Under the pieces are notes generated by a model. It searched no databases. It was not told the origin of the DNA and saw only the letters and a program-made list of their open reading frames with translations. Below are positions 17,935 through 27,930 of a DNA stretch of 64,000 nucleotides, in pieces. This DNA is from Rhodococcus sp. HNM0569 (GTDB lineage Bacteria > Actinomycetota > Actinomycetes > Mycobacteriales > Mycobacteriaceae): assembly GCF_012726205.1 (NCBI RefSeq), contig NZ_JAASAE010000007.1, positions 38,444-102,443 of the forward strand, written 5' to 3'. Position numbers and translations under genes: made by a program. The stretch's first letter is position 1. The number at the start of each line of letters is the position of its first letter.

Positions 17935-18365
17935 TCGAGAAACTTGCCGTCGAATGTCACCACGACGCGGTCGCCGGCGGGATCGGCACGCCGCTCGACG
18001 TCCACCTTGAAGTTGATGGCGCTCATGATGCCGTCGCCGAATTCTTCGTGGATGAGTTCTTTGAGCGCCGCACCGTACACGTCGAGCGCCTCGTAGAGGC
18101 GGTACATCGTGGGGTCGGTGGGGATCTGTTGCACGCCGCTGCCGCGATAGGGCTGCACCTGGAGAGCTTCGACCACGTCGTCGTCGAGTTCGAGCAACTC
18201 GCCGATCTTCCACGCGTCGTCGCTGGTCATCGGATGCTGCCCGAGCAGCGCGGCCGTGGTCCACACGGGTGGCTTGCCGATCGCGTCGGCGAGCTCCTGC
18301 CACGTTTTCCCGGACCGGAAGCGGGCGCGCGCGACGATCTGTCCGGCTTCGATTTTGTCGATCAT
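17922..18365 (-). CDS. cynS: Cyanate hydratase (cyanase)
   Basis: A 147-residue cyanase, which converts cyanate and bicarbonate to CO2 and carbamate, hence ammonia. The C-terminal catalytic domain has the three conserved residues R89, E92 (MYRLYEALDVYG) and S115 (GDGIMSAINFK); the N-terminal helical domain is also present. The start at 18365 (MIDKIEAGQ) is chosen because reading to 18452 would include the hairpin at 18421-18460 and a run of eight C. It is convergent with the beta-lactamase-like gene. No cyanate transporter or carbonic anhydrase gene is next to it. Confidence 0.92.
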   Translation of the reverse strand: MIDKIEAGQIVARARFRSGKTWQELADAIGKPPVWTTAALLGQHPMTSDDAWKIGELLELDDDVVEALQVQPYRGSGVQQIPTDPTMYRLYEALDVYGAALKELIHEEFGDGIMSAINFKVDVERRADPAGDRVVVTFDGKFLDYNW

Positions 18366-18420
18366 CGCTTCATTGTCGCCGGGAAACCAGGGATTCCGCA
18401 GCGCAAGCACACCCCCCCCT

Positions 18421-18460
18421 GTGAGCACTTGACGAGTCTCTGGACTCGTCAAGTGCTCAC
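18421..18460. terminator. Perfect 18-bp hairpin downstream of asd
   Basis: GTGAGCACTTGACGAGTC (18421-18438) pairs perfectly with 18443-18460 around TCTG. It starts 10 bp beyond the asd stop on the minus strand and should end the ask-asd transcript before cynS. On the cynS side it is followed by a run of eight C (18412-18419). Confidence 0.85.
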
Positions 18461-18469
18461 GAGGGACGG

Positions 18470-19513
<1,044 letters not shown>

Positions 19514-20032
19514 TTATCGCCCCGTTCCGGCGTGGACGACGGCTTCTTCTTCGCCGCCGAGTTCGAACGCCGCGTGGATCGCGCGCACCGCGTCGTCGAG
19601 TTCGGTGTCGTCGACGAGAACCGAGATGCGGATCTCCGACGTCGAGATCAGATCGATGTTGATGCCCGCGTTCGCGAGTGCCTCGCAGAACGTGGCCGTG
19701 ACGCCCGGGTGGCTGCGCATGCCCGCACCGACGAGCGAGACCTTGCCGATCAGATCGTCGTAGAGCACCTGGCTGAAGCCGATCTTGTCCTGCAGCTTGC
19801 TGAGCATCTCGACCGCACGGGGACCGTCGGTCTTCGGCAACGTGAAGGTGATGTCGGTCTTGCCGGTCTCGACCTTCGAGATGTTCTGCAACACCATGTC
19901 GATGTTGATCTCGGCCTCGGCGACGGCGCGGAAGATCTGCGCGGCGTAGCCGGGGGTGTCCGGCAGGCCGACGATCGTGATCTTCGCTTCGCTGCGATCG
20001 TGCGCGACGCCGGTGATCAGGGCCTCTTCCAT
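19514..20032 (-). CDS. Aspartokinase beta subunit (internal in-frame start)
   Basis: Inside the aspartokinase gene a GGAGG lies eight bases before an in-frame ATG at 20032 ([12 protein letters not shown]), which would give a 172-residue polypeptide holding just the two ACT regulatory domains. This equals the arrangement established for Corynebacterium glutamicum, where the beta subunit forms an alpha2beta2 enzyme that binds lysine and threonine. The ribosome site and length are seen directly; expression is inferred from the family. Confidence 0.75.
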   Translation of the reverse strand: MEEALITGVAHDRSEAKITIVGLPDTPGYAAQIFRAVAEAEINIDMVLQNISKVETGKTDITFTLPKTDGPRAVEMLSKLQDKIGFSQVLYDDLIGKVSLVGAGMRSHPGVTATFCEALANAGINIDLISTSEIRISVLVDDTELDDAVRAIHAAFELGGEEEAVVHAGTGR

Positions 20033-20779
20033 GGGGATGTCCTCCATCGATCCGGACACGATGGTGCCGGGCTTGGTGGTGTACGACGAGCGAACGTGCA
20101 CGGGCACGTTGTAGCGGCGCGCGTATTCGACGCAGCGCAGCATGAGCACCTTGGCGCCGCACGCGGCGAGCTCGAGCATCTCCTCGAACGAGACCTTCTC
20201 GAGCCGCTGGGCGTCCTTGACGATGCGGGGATCGGCACTGTAGACGCCGTCGACGTCCGTGTAGATCTCGCACACGTCGGCGTTCAGCGCGGCCGCGAGG
20301 GCGACGGCGGTGGTGTCGGAGCCGCCGCGTCCGAGCGTCGTGATGTCCTTGCTGTCCTGACTGACGCCTTGGAAACCGGCGACGAGCACGATCGAGCCGT
20401 CGTCGAGCGCGCTCTGCACACGACCGGGTGTGACGTCGATGATCTTGGCGTTGCCGTGACTACCGGTGGTGATGACACCGGCCTGCGAGCCGGTGAACGA
20501 CCGGGCCTCGGCGCCGAGCGAATGGATCGCCATCGCGACGAGCGAGTTCGAGATGCGCTCGCCGGACGTGAGGAGCATGTCCATTTCGCGAGCGGGCGGG
20601 GCCGGCGAGACCTGCTGCGCCAGATCGAGCAGTTCGTCGGTGGTGTCACCCATTGCCGAGACCACTACGACGACGTCGTTGCCGGCTTTCTTGGTCTCGA
20701 CGATCCGTTCAGCGACCCTGCGGATCCGCTCGGCCGTGGCGACCGAGGATCCGCCGTACTTCTGGACGACGAGAGCCAC
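19514..20779 (-). CDS. lysC: Aspartokinase, alpha subunit
   Basis: A 421-residue aspartate kinase. The kinase domain begins with [10 protein letters not shown] (about residues 4-13) and contains [15 protein letters not shown] (about 151-165); two ACT domains in the C-terminal part bind lysine and/or threonine for feedback control. The start is a GTG at 20779 after GGAGG. As in corynebacteria and mycobacteria, a second start inside the gene should yield a beta subunit made only of the ACT domains. It is the first gene of the ask-asd operon. Confidence 0.96.
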   Translation of the reverse strand: MALVVQKYGGSSVATAERIRRVAERIVETKKAGNDVVVVVSAMGDTTDELLDLAQQVSPAPPAREMDMLLTSGERISNSLVAMAIHSLGAEARSFTGSQAGVITTGSHGNAKIIDVTPGRVQSALDDGSIVLVAGFQGVSQDSKDITTLGRGGSDTTAVALAAALNADVCEIYTDVDGVYSADPRIVKDAQRLEKVSFEEMLELAACGAKVLMLRCVEYARRYNVPVHVRSSYTTKPGTIVSGSMEDIPMEEALITGVAHDRSEAKITIVGLPDTPGYAAQIFRAVAEAEINIDMVLQNISKVETGKTDITFTLPKTDGPRAVEMLSKLQDKIGFSQVLYDDLIGKVSLVGAGMRSHPGVTATFCEALANAGINIDLISTSEIRISVLVDDTELDDAVRAIHAAFELGGEEEAVVHAGTGR

Positions 20780-20820
20780 GCTTTTCTACCTCCAGGTCGA
20801 AGACAAATGGTCGGCGAAAT

Positions 20821-20849
20821 AGTTCGACTGATCGACGAATTAGTTCGAC
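20821..20849. repeat. Direct repeat AGTTCGAC, 21-bp period, upstream of ask
   Basis: AGTTCGAC occurs at 20821-20828 and 20842-20849, each preceded by TA or T-rich bases, exactly two helical turns apart and about 45 bp upstream of the ask GTG. It may be a regulator site or a leader-RNA element. The rest of the 354-bp gap 20780-21133 holds no gene that I can support; it is the ask leader/promoter region. Confidence 0.35.
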
Positions 20850-21133
20850 GAAAATTGCTGGTCCAGATGCCGAGCTTACCGAGAGGGCCACGAAAACCGG
20901 GAAGCGAGGGCGTCGGCGACCACCCGGAGACAAGGTTTCCGGCACTGCGCGCCGGCTCGCCGGGCGGGGCCCCCGCGGTGCCGCGATTGCCCGTGTGAAC
21001 AGTGGCGACTACGTGTCGCGGCGCATTGTCCACCCACCGTGCGCGGGTGCGGTGCGCGTCGTGACGTGATGTCCGTCGCTGTACCAGTCGGACGGTTCCC
21101 TCGCCGGTCTCGCAGACGCTTCCCGTCCCGGTG

Positions 21134-22003
21134 TCACGGGAACCGTTTCGCGACGGCCTGTGCAGGCGCCTCGGTCCCAGCGCACTCAGGCGCCGAGACC
21201 GTGACGACGGGATGGGCACGGCCCAGCGCGAGGGTGAAGTCGTCGAGCTCCGCGGCGTCGCGTGTGACGTCGATGTCGTCGCCGACGCGGTGCGTCCACC
21301 GGCAGGTGCCCGCTGACACGACAGCGTCGTCGAGCAGAGCACGACTGCCCACCTGCCGCAGGGAGTACTCGACGGTGAGGTCGCCGGCCTGGCACGCGTA
21401 GGGCCGGGGCCGCGTGACGTCGGGGCTGCTGGGCCGCGCGGCGTCGGGGCCGCTGGGACGCGTGGCGGTGTCGCCGGCGAGGAACTCGCATGGATCGACG
21501 GCCACCGGGTCGTCGGCGCCCCGCTGCGGCACGCCCGCGACGAGCGCCGCGGCCGCGTCGCCCACGAGCGTCTCGGCGAGCGGGCATGCGTCGACGCCTG
21601 CGCGATCGGCCACACGCACCGACGCCGGACGCGGCGAGCCGGGCACCGCGAAGGTGCGCTCGCATGTGCCTGTCGCGAGATTCGGTGCAGGATCGGCGTA
21701 GGTGCTGGGCGAGATCGACAGCTCGATGCGGGTGAGGACCTCACCCGTGTCGACCAGCGCGGAACACACCGACAGCTGCACCGCGGCGCCGAACTGTGCG
21801 ACTCGGCCGGCGTCGGTGAGCGTGGCTTCGTCGAGCAGCGCGCACGGATCGAGCAGGCGCAGGACGTCGCTCGAGGGCTGCGGCGCCGCCGTCACGTACC
21901 CAGACCCGGCCCCTGCCGCGTACGCGCTGCCGTCGCTGGTGGTCGCACACCCTCCCGCCACGGCGCACGCCGCCGTCGCGAGAACCATTACCGCCCGCCC
22001 CAT
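21134..22003 (-). CDS. DUF3558-like lipoprotein
   Basis: A 289-residue lipoprotein. The signal peptide ends in a lipobox-like VAGGC (about residues 15-19); the mature protein begins with a low-complexity linker and has LDPCALLDEATL near residue 52, the hallmark of the DUF3558 family of mycolata lipoproteins, and a second CEFLAGD-type repeat of the same half-domain, each with further Cys that could form disulfides. The function is unknown. The ATG at 22003 follows GAGGGGG. Between the half-domains an eight-residue repeat (RPSGPDAA/RPSSPDVT) is encoded by a 24-bp tandem repeat. Confidence 0.7.
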   Translation of the reverse strand: MGRAVMVLATAACAVAGGCATTSDGSAYAAGAGSGYVTAAPQPSSDVLRLLDPCALLDEATLTDAGRVAQFGAAVQLSVCSALVDTGEVLTRIELSISPSTYADPAPNLATGTCERTFAVPGSPRPASVRVADRAGVDACPLAETLVGDAAAALVAGVPQRGADDPVAVDPCEFLAGDTATRPSGPDAARPSSPDVTRPRPYACQAGDLTVEYSLRQVGSRALLDDAVVSAGTCRWTHRVGDDIDVTRDAAELDDFTLALGRAHPVVTVSAPECAGTEAPAQAVAKRFP

Positions 22004-22108
22004 CGCGTCCCCCTCGCGTCTTTCGGAAGCCCGAACAGTAGTGCACGGTCCAGTTCCCACCGCGCGGGCTATGGCGCGCGGCACACTTCGCCCTTTAGCA
22101 TCGGGGCC

Positions 22109-22483
22109 ATGCACAATACCGACCGCGCGTCCTGTTTTCCGCGCGCCTCACCCCTTCGGTCCCTCACCGTGCACGACGGCCAGTTCGTCGAGGTTGCGGG
22201 CGAGTTCCCCGGCACCGTCGTCGTCGAGCGGGGTGGAGAGTTGCTGCTGCGCGGCGACGTCCAGACCGTCGTCGTCGAGCCCGGCGGCAAGGCCGTCGTA
22301 CTGGGCCGAGTGTCCAGACGCGCGGTCAACCACGGGGGCACCCTGCGCATCGACGGCACGGTAGTCCCGCCCGCCTTCGTCCACGTTCTCGGCGAACACG
22401 CGCCCCGCCCCGCCGTCCCCGCCGAGAGCATCACCCCGGCCGGAACCGATACTGCGGTCCCCCACACAGCCGGAAATCCCTGA
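22109..22483 (+). CDS. Hypothetical beta-helix-like small protein
   Basis: A 124-residue protein, not recognised as a named family. The centre consists of regularly spaced turns, GGELLLRGDV, GGKAVVLGRV and GGTLRIDGTV, with a period of about 20 residues, suggesting a short right-handed beta-solenoid as in bactofilins. Both ends are low in complexity. No signal peptide, and only a weak ribosome site before the ATG. Coding is supported by codon-position GC bias and the repeat pattern, not by a homologue. Confidence 0.5.
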   Translation: MHNTDRASCFPRASPLRSLTVHDGQFVEVAGEFPGTVVVERGGELLLRGDVQTVVVEPGGKAVVLGRVSRRAVNHGGTLRIDGTVVPPAFVHVLGEHAPRPAVPAESITPAGTDTAVPHTAGNP

Positions 22484-22692
22484 CGGCCTGAAACCCTGAG
22501 GGCGGACATCCCGGACAGCCGCGGATCATTGATACGCGCCGCGGCGTGTCGTACAGTCCACCCCGACACGTGGGGGTGACGGCCCTCACAGTGAGCCGGT
22601 GGGGGTCGGGGTTGTCTTCTCTACGTATTTCTTTCGCTCGCGGGGCACGCACCTGCCTCGCCCGTACGGGTCGTAGCAGGGGGTTGAGCCGG

Positions 22693-24675
22693 ATGGCTCC
22701 CCTCGCCGTCGTGGCGTGTGTGTGCGCCATGCTCTGCGCGCCCGCGGCGCACGCACAACCCGGCGAGCCCCCCGCTCCCGCGCAGTACCCACAGGTGCAC
22801 ATCGAGTGGGACGTGCCGATCACGATGAGTGACGGCACCGTGCTGAAGGCCAATGTCTATCGCCCGGCCGACGCGAACGGCGCACCGATCGACACCCCGA
22901 TGCCGACAATCCTCAACATGACGCCGTACACGAAACTCGTGACGACGCTCGCGGACTCGGGGATGTCGGTGCCGGGGATGTCCGATGCGCTGATGTCGCT
23001 CGCCGGGCGGTTCGATCTGACCGGCACTCCGTTCACGGGTCTCGCCGATCTCGTCAACGCCCTCGACGGCGGCTTCGCCCGCAACTTCTCGATCGACCGC
23101 GACCTGATCCGCAGCGGATACGCGCAGGTGGTGGCCGACGTGCGCGGCACCGGTTTCTCGCAGGGCACGTGGCAGGTCTTCCAGGACCGCGAACAGCAGG
23201 ACACCGTCGAGACGATCGACTGGGCCGCGGCGCAGCCGTGGTCCGACGGCAAGGTCGGCATGTCCGGTGCGTCCTACTCGGGGATCAACCAGTTGCAGGC
23301 GGCCGAGAAGCGCCCCGAACATCTCGACGCGATCTTCCCGGTCGTCCCCGGCAGCGACCTGTTGCGCGACATCATCGCCCCCGGCGGCGGCCTCGGCATC
23401 GGCTTCCTGCCGCCGTGGCTCGCGGGGGTCAACGGGCTCAAGTTCGTTCCCGATCTGTCGTCGCTCGCGAACGGCACCTTCGACTGGGCCTGGCTCGCGT
23501 CGCGCGTCGAGAATCCGGCGGTGTTCTTCGATCTCATCGCGGCAGCACTCACCACACCGACGATCGACGAGATCCCGCCCCACATGGTGGCCCTCCTGGA
23601 AGACGGGAGTTCGATCCGCACCGACTGGCAGGGCGATCCGAGCCGCATCGACATCCCGACGTTCGTCGTCGGCGGCTGGCACGATCTGTTCACCAACTCC
23701 GAACCCCGCATCTACAACGCAATTCCGCTGCCGCCCGGCGAGAAGCAGCTCTTGATGGGCGAGTGGTATCACGTGAGCGCAGGGTCGGGCCTCGGCCAGG
23801 AAGGCGCACCGCCGCGGCTCGACGCCCTGCAGCGTGCATGGTTCGACAAGTGGCTCAAGGGAATCGACGACAGCCTCGCGGGAACGGACATCGCGGACTT
23901 CGGCCCGATCACCAACTTCCAGCAGGGCGGCGACTGGATCACACGCACCGACTTCCCGGATCCCGCCGCCGAGTACCGCCGCCTGTATCTGTCTCCTCAG
24001 GCCAGCGGCACCGCGCAGTCCGTGCACGACGGCTCGCTCACCGACGAGCCGACCGGCGATCCGACGACCCTGACACTCGCTCCCGGGCTCACGACCCTGT
24101 GCTCGCGCGATGCGGCGCAGCAGACGGCGGGGCTACTCGCGGCATTCGACGCGTGCGGCAAGGACTCTCGCATCGCCGAGACGAACGCCCTCACCTTCAC
24201 GGGCGCGCCGGTCACCGAGCCCACAGCGATCTCCGGACCGGTCAACCTGCATCTGGAAACCATGCTCGACGCGACCGACGGCTACTGGACCGCGACCCTC
24301 AACGACGTCGCGCCCGACGGGACGTCGACGGCCCTCACGTCGGGCCAGCTCACGTCGTCGCTCCGCGCGGTCGACGAATCGCGCAGCACACGAGCGCCGA
24401 ACGGCGACATGGTCGATCCGTTCTACACGCTCACTCTCGACAGCCGCCAGCCGATCGTGCCGGGCGAGCGCACGGCGCTCGACGTGGGCTTGCTCGCGAC
24501 CGACGCGATCCTCCAGCCGGGGCATCGACTGCGGATCGACGTGTTCGCGTCCAACTTCCCGAAGGGGATGCTGTTGCGTCCGCTGCTCAACGAATCGGAG
24601 CTGAAGCCGCAACATCTGGTGCTCGATCAGGAAGCACCGAGCTTCGTCTCCGTGCCGCTGGTGCCTGCACGGTGA
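22693..24675 (+). CDS. Secreted CocE/NonD (S15-type) alpha/beta hydrolase
   Basis: A 660-residue secreted hydrolase of the X-Pro dipeptidyl-peptidase/cocaine esterase family. The signal peptide ends at AHA (about residue 21). The nucleophile Ser is in GMSGASYSG (about 197), the Asp in GGWHDLFTN (about 340) and the His in GEWYHVS (about 362); a C-terminal jelly-roll domain (about 480-655) completes the family pattern. It probably hydrolyses esters or amides in the envelope. ATG 22693 has AGGGGG upstream; TTG 22684 would add a positive charge and cannot be excluded. Its stop overlaps the GTG of the next gene. Confidence 0.85.
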   Translation: MAPLAVVACVCAMLCAPAAHAQPGEPPAPAQYPQVHIEWDVPITMSDGTVLKANVYRPADANGAPIDTPMPTILNMTPYTKLVTTLADSGMSVPGMSDALMSLAGRFDLTGTPFTGLADLVNALDGGFARNFSIDRDLIRSGYAQVVADVRGTGFSQGTWQVFQDREQQDTVETIDWAAAQPWSDGKVGMSGASYSGINQLQAAEKRPEHLDAIFPVVPGSDLLRDIIAPGGGLGIGFLPPWLAGVNGLKFVPDLSSLANGTFDWAWLASRVENPAVFFDLIAAALTTPTIDEIPPHMVALLEDGSSIRTDWQGDPSRIDIPTFVVGGWHDLFTNSEPRIYNAIPLPPGEKQLLMGEWYHVSAGSGLGQEGAPPRLDALQRAWFDKWLKGIDDSLAGTDIADFGPITNFQQGGDWITRTDFPDPAAEYRRLYLSPQASGTAQSVHDGSLTDEPTGDPTTLTLAPGLTTLCSRDAAQQTAGLLAAFDACGKDSRIAETNALTFTGAPVTEPTAISGPVNLHLETMLDATDGYWTATLNDVAPDGTSTALTSGQLTSSLRAVDESRSTRAPNGDMVDPFYTLTLDSRQPIVPGERTALDVGLLATDAILQPGHRLRIDVFASNFPKGMLLRPLLNESELKPQHLVLDQEAPSFVSVPLVPAR

Positions 24676-26108
24676 GTGCTGTGCGTGTCGTCACGGCACT
24701 GTCCGTGCTCGCGGTCGCCGTCGCGTCGGCCCTTCCTGCGCAGGCCGCACCCACCGGTCCCGACGATTTCCTGGGCGCACCGGGCACGTCGACGATGCAC
24801 GGCGACGCGGCGTCGAGCGACACCACCCCCCTCGCCGGTCCCGGTGCGTCGCCGCAGCAGGTCACCGTCCTCCCGCTGGGTGCCGCATGCTCGACAGTGC
24901 TCGAAACGTCGGACGGGCTCGTCGTCGCGCTGTGCACTGCGATCGCGGGCCGGGCGCCCACGGTGTACCTGCTCGATCCCGAACAGATGCGTGGCGGCCC
25001 GCTCGCTGCACCGACAGCCGAGCTCGCCCGGATGCCGCTCGCGGTGGGCGGACTGCTGGGCGGCGTCTACGCCTACCTGGACGACGCCGACCGCCTGGTC
25101 ATCGTGGACGGCACGCGCACGCTGCTGCGGATCGGGCACCACCGCGACGACGACGGTTGGCGCCTGTCGGTCGACGAGGCAACCGATCTGCGCGGCGCGA
25201 TCCCGGACGGGGACAGCGTCAGCGGCCTCGTCCCGGACACCACCGGGAATGTGTGGTTCGCGACGGCAGGCGGCGTCGCCGGCTACGTCGCACGCGACGG
25301 CGGCGCCCGGACGCGGCTGCTCGGTGAAGGGGTCGCGAACAGTATCTCGGCGTCGTCGCATGGGGTCGCGGTAGCGACCACCCACGCGCTGTACCAACTC
25401 GACACGGGTGAGGACGGCAGCGTGGTCGTCGACTGGAGGGCGCCGTACGACCGCGGCAGCGCCCGCAAACCGGGCCAGCTGAGCTGGGGCACCGGCTCGA
25501 CACCCACCTACTTCGGACCGGACTCGCGGTATCTCACGATCGTCGACAATGCAGACGAAAAATGGGCCACCGACCAGCAGGCAGAGTATGCGGTCTCGTT
25601 GCAGGTCTTCGACAGCGAGTCCGGCGAGCCGGTCTGCACCACACCCGTCCTCACCGAGGGTGGCCCGGGCAGCGAGAACTCGCCGATCGCCTACGGTGAC
25701 ACCGTGATCGTGGCATCGACTCACGGTTATCCCTATCCCGCGATGCCCGCGGACGCGGGCCCCTCGGTGCCCGAGTCGGCGCCCTTCCGGGGCGGCGCGA
25801 CCCGGGTCCGAGTCGGCAACGGGGTGTGCGGCGTCGAGTGGAACAGCCCGTTGCGCAGTTCCGCGGTGCCGCACGTGTCGCTGGCGGACGGGCTTCTCTA
25901 CACGGTCACCCGGCGGGGAGCCGACACCACGTCACCGATCGACGGTTTCGACTTCACCGTGGTCGATCCCGAGACGGGCCACACGATCGGCGCGACGCCC
26001 CTGCCCGGCACCACCGCCCACGACACCCTCCAGATGTCGGGCCTGATCACGACCGGCGGCGACTACCTGCAGGGCACGGTCACCGGGATCGTCCGAGTCG
26101 GCCCGTGA
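24672..26108 (+). CDS. Secreted protein of unknown function, propeller-like
   Basis: A 478-residue exported protein with a signal peptide ending near AQAAP (about residue 28). The body has repeated short blocks such as TVYLLDPEQ, GNVWFATAGGVAGYV, ALYQLDTG and FTVVDPETGH, typical of beta-propeller blades, and a few Cys that could pair outside the cell. I do not recognise a family. The GTG start overlaps the TGA of the upstream secreted hydrolase (GTGA), so the two proteins are made together and may act on the same envelope or extracellular substrate. Confidence 0.65.
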   Translation: MSAVRVVTALSVLAVAVASALPAQAAPTGPDDFLGAPGTSTMHGDAASSDTTPLAGPGASPQQVTVLPLGAACSTVLETSDGLVVALCTAIAGRAPTVYLLDPEQMRGGPLAAPTAELARMPLAVGGLLGGVYAYLDDADRLVIVDGTRTLLRIGHHRDDDGWRLSVDEATDLRGAIPDGDSVSGLVPDTTGNVWFATAGGVAGYVARDGGARTRLLGEGVANSISASSHGVAVATTHALYQLDTGEDGSVVVDWRAPYDRGSARKPGQLSWGTGSTPTYFGPDSRYLTIVDNADEKWATDQQAEYAVSLQVFDSESGEPVCTTPVLTEGGPGSENSPIAYGDTVIVASTHGYPYPAMPADAGPSVPESAPFRGGATRVRVGNGVCGVEWNSPLRSSAVPHVSLADGLLYTVTRRGADTTSPIDGFDFTVVDPETGHTIGATPLPGTTAHDTLQMSGLITTGGDYLQGTVTGIVRVGP

Positions 26109-26313
26109 CGGCCTCCCGGTGACGGTGCAGCCCGCCGCAGCGCATTCCCGGTACGCCCGGCCCACATTTCCCGGCACCCCGGGGAGATTCGGACATTTCG
26201 GTCCCAGTGAGTAGAAACTGCGGTTGCGCACCGAGTCGAATGTGCTCACTCTCTTCATGAGTGATGCACATCACAGGTGACGGCGGCTGCCGGCACGGAC
26301 TGGAGGGGATTCG

Positions 26314-27927
26314 ATGCAGTTCAATCTGGCGGACGTCTTCGAGAGCGTCGCGGCGGCGGTGCCCGAACGGGTCGCGCTCACGTACGAGGGGCAACACCTC
26401 ACCTATGCCGAGCTCGACGGTGCCGCGAACCAGGCGGGCCGGCTGCTCGCGGGAGCGGGCATCGAGGCGGGCGACCACGTCGCGCTGTACCTCGAGAACA
26501 GCGTCGAGCACGTCACGTCGCTGCTGGGGCTCGTCAAGATCCGCGCGGTCCCGATCAACGTCAACTACCGGTACACGCCGAGCGAGCTCGAGTACATCTT
26601 CACCAACTCGGACTCGGTCGGGGTCGTCGTCGAGAACCCGGAGCACCAGCGCACGCTGGCCGGGTTGCTCCCCCGCTGCCCGAAGCTGCGCGCGGTGTTC
26701 GTCGTCGGTGACGTCACCGACGAGCTGCGCACGGCAGCCGCCGCGCACGACATGACCGTCACCGAGTTCGCCGACGCAGCGGAACTTCCCGCCACCGCAG
26801 GGTTCCCCGAACGCAGCGGCGACGACCTGTACGTGCTCTACACCGGCGGCACCACGGGCTACCCCAAGGGAGTCATGTGGCGGCACGACGACTTCTTCCG
26901 CAAGCCGCTCTCCGGCGGCAATCCGTACGGTGAGGGCCCGCGCAAGGACCTGCAGGACTGCGCCAACGGCGCCAAGGAGTTTCCGCCGCTGTCGTTCCTG
27001 ATCGCGGCTCCGCTCATGCACGGCGCCGCGAGCTATTCGCTGTTCACGTTCTTCTTCCTCGGCTGCCGCGTCGTCCTCATGCGCGGCTTCGATGCGGCGC
27101 GCGTCGTCGACACGATCGAGAAGGAATCACTGCAGGTCGTCCTGATCGTGGGCGACGCGATGGGCGTCCCGCTCGTCGACGAGATGGAAAGGCGCAAGGG
27201 CGACGTCGATCTCAGCTCGCTGTACTCGATCACGTCGGGCGGGGCCGTGTGGTCGGTCGGCGTGCGCGAACGGATGCTCGCGGTCAAACCCGAACTGCTG
27301 CTGCGCGACAACTTCGGCGCCTCCGAATCGGGCAACGACGGCGCATTCGACATCGACGCCGATGGCAACCTGCGGATGCCGGCGTCGCCGAACCTCGTGC
27401 TCGTGAACGAACGTCTCGACCCGATCCCGCCCGGTTCCGACGAGATCGGGTACATCGCCCGAGTCGGCAACATCCCGCTCGGCTACTACAACGACCCCGA
27501 CAAGACCGCGCGCACGTTCCCCACCCGCGAGGACGGCACGCGCGTCTCGATCCTCGGCGACATGGGCACCGTCGAGGAGGACGGCACGATCGTGTTCCTC
27601 GGCCGCGGCTCGCAGTGCATCAACACCGGCGGCGAGAAGGTGTTCGCGGAGGAGGTCGAGGCGGTGCTGCACGCGCACCCGGTCGTGGCGGATGCGCTCG
27701 TCGTGCCGGTACCGGACGAGCGGATGGGACAGCGCGTCGCGGCCGTCGTCGCGGCCTATCCCGGCGCGGACGCCCTCACGCTCGACGACGTGCAGCAGCA
27801 CTGCCGGGAGCACCTGGCGGGCTACAAGATTCCGCGCACACTGGTCGTGGTCGACGAGGTGCGGCGCACCCCCGCGGGCAAGGCCGACTACCGGTGGGCG
27901 AAGTCGGTGGCCGCCGACCACGCGTAG
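26314..27927 (+). CDS. Acyl-CoA synthetase, FadD19-like
   Basis: A 537-residue ANL acyl-CoA ligase. It has YTGGTTGYPKGVMWRHDD (about residues 175-192), the variant P-loop with GG seen in FadD19/FadD2-type enzymes of mycobacteria and rhodococci, then NFGASESGNDG (about 330), LGRGSQCINTGGEKV (about 430) and a C-terminal TPAGKADYRWAK with the catalytic Lys. Relatives activate steroid side-chain or branched fatty acids; that substrate is an inference. ATG 26314 follows GGAGGGG. The gene is preceded by 205 bp with no other gene and is convergent with an F420 enzyme gene. Confidence 0.87.
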   Translation: MQFNLADVFESVAAAVPERVALTYEGQHLTYAELDGAANQAGRLLAGAGIEAGDHVALYLENSVEHVTSLLGLVKIRAVPINVNYRYTPSELEYIFTNSDSVGVVVENPEHQRTLAGLLPRCPKLRAVFVVGDVTDELRTAAAAHDMTVTEFADAAELPATAGFPERSGDDLYVLYTGGTTGYPKGVMWRHDDFFRKPLSGGNPYGEGPRKDLQDCANGAKEFPPLSFLIAAPLMHGAASYSLFTFFFLGCRVVLMRGFDAARVVDTIEKESLQVVLIVGDAMGVPLVDEMERRKGDVDLSSLYSITSGGAVWSVGVRERMLAVKPELLLRDNFGASESGNDGAFDIDADGNLRMPASPNLVLVNERLDPIPPGSDEIGYIARVGNIPLGYYNDPDKTARTFPTREDGTRVSILGDMGTVEEDGTIVFLGRGSQCINTGGEKVFAEEVEAVLHAHPVVADALVVPVPDERMGQRVAAVVAAYPGADALTLDDVQQHCREHLAGYKIPRTLVVVDEVRRTPAGKADYRWAKSVAADHA

Positions 27928-27930
27928 CGG

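Noticed and set aside
18366..18452. Longer cyanase start at 18452
   Set aside because: It would translate the asd terminator hairpin and a run of eight C; family alignment begins at 18365.
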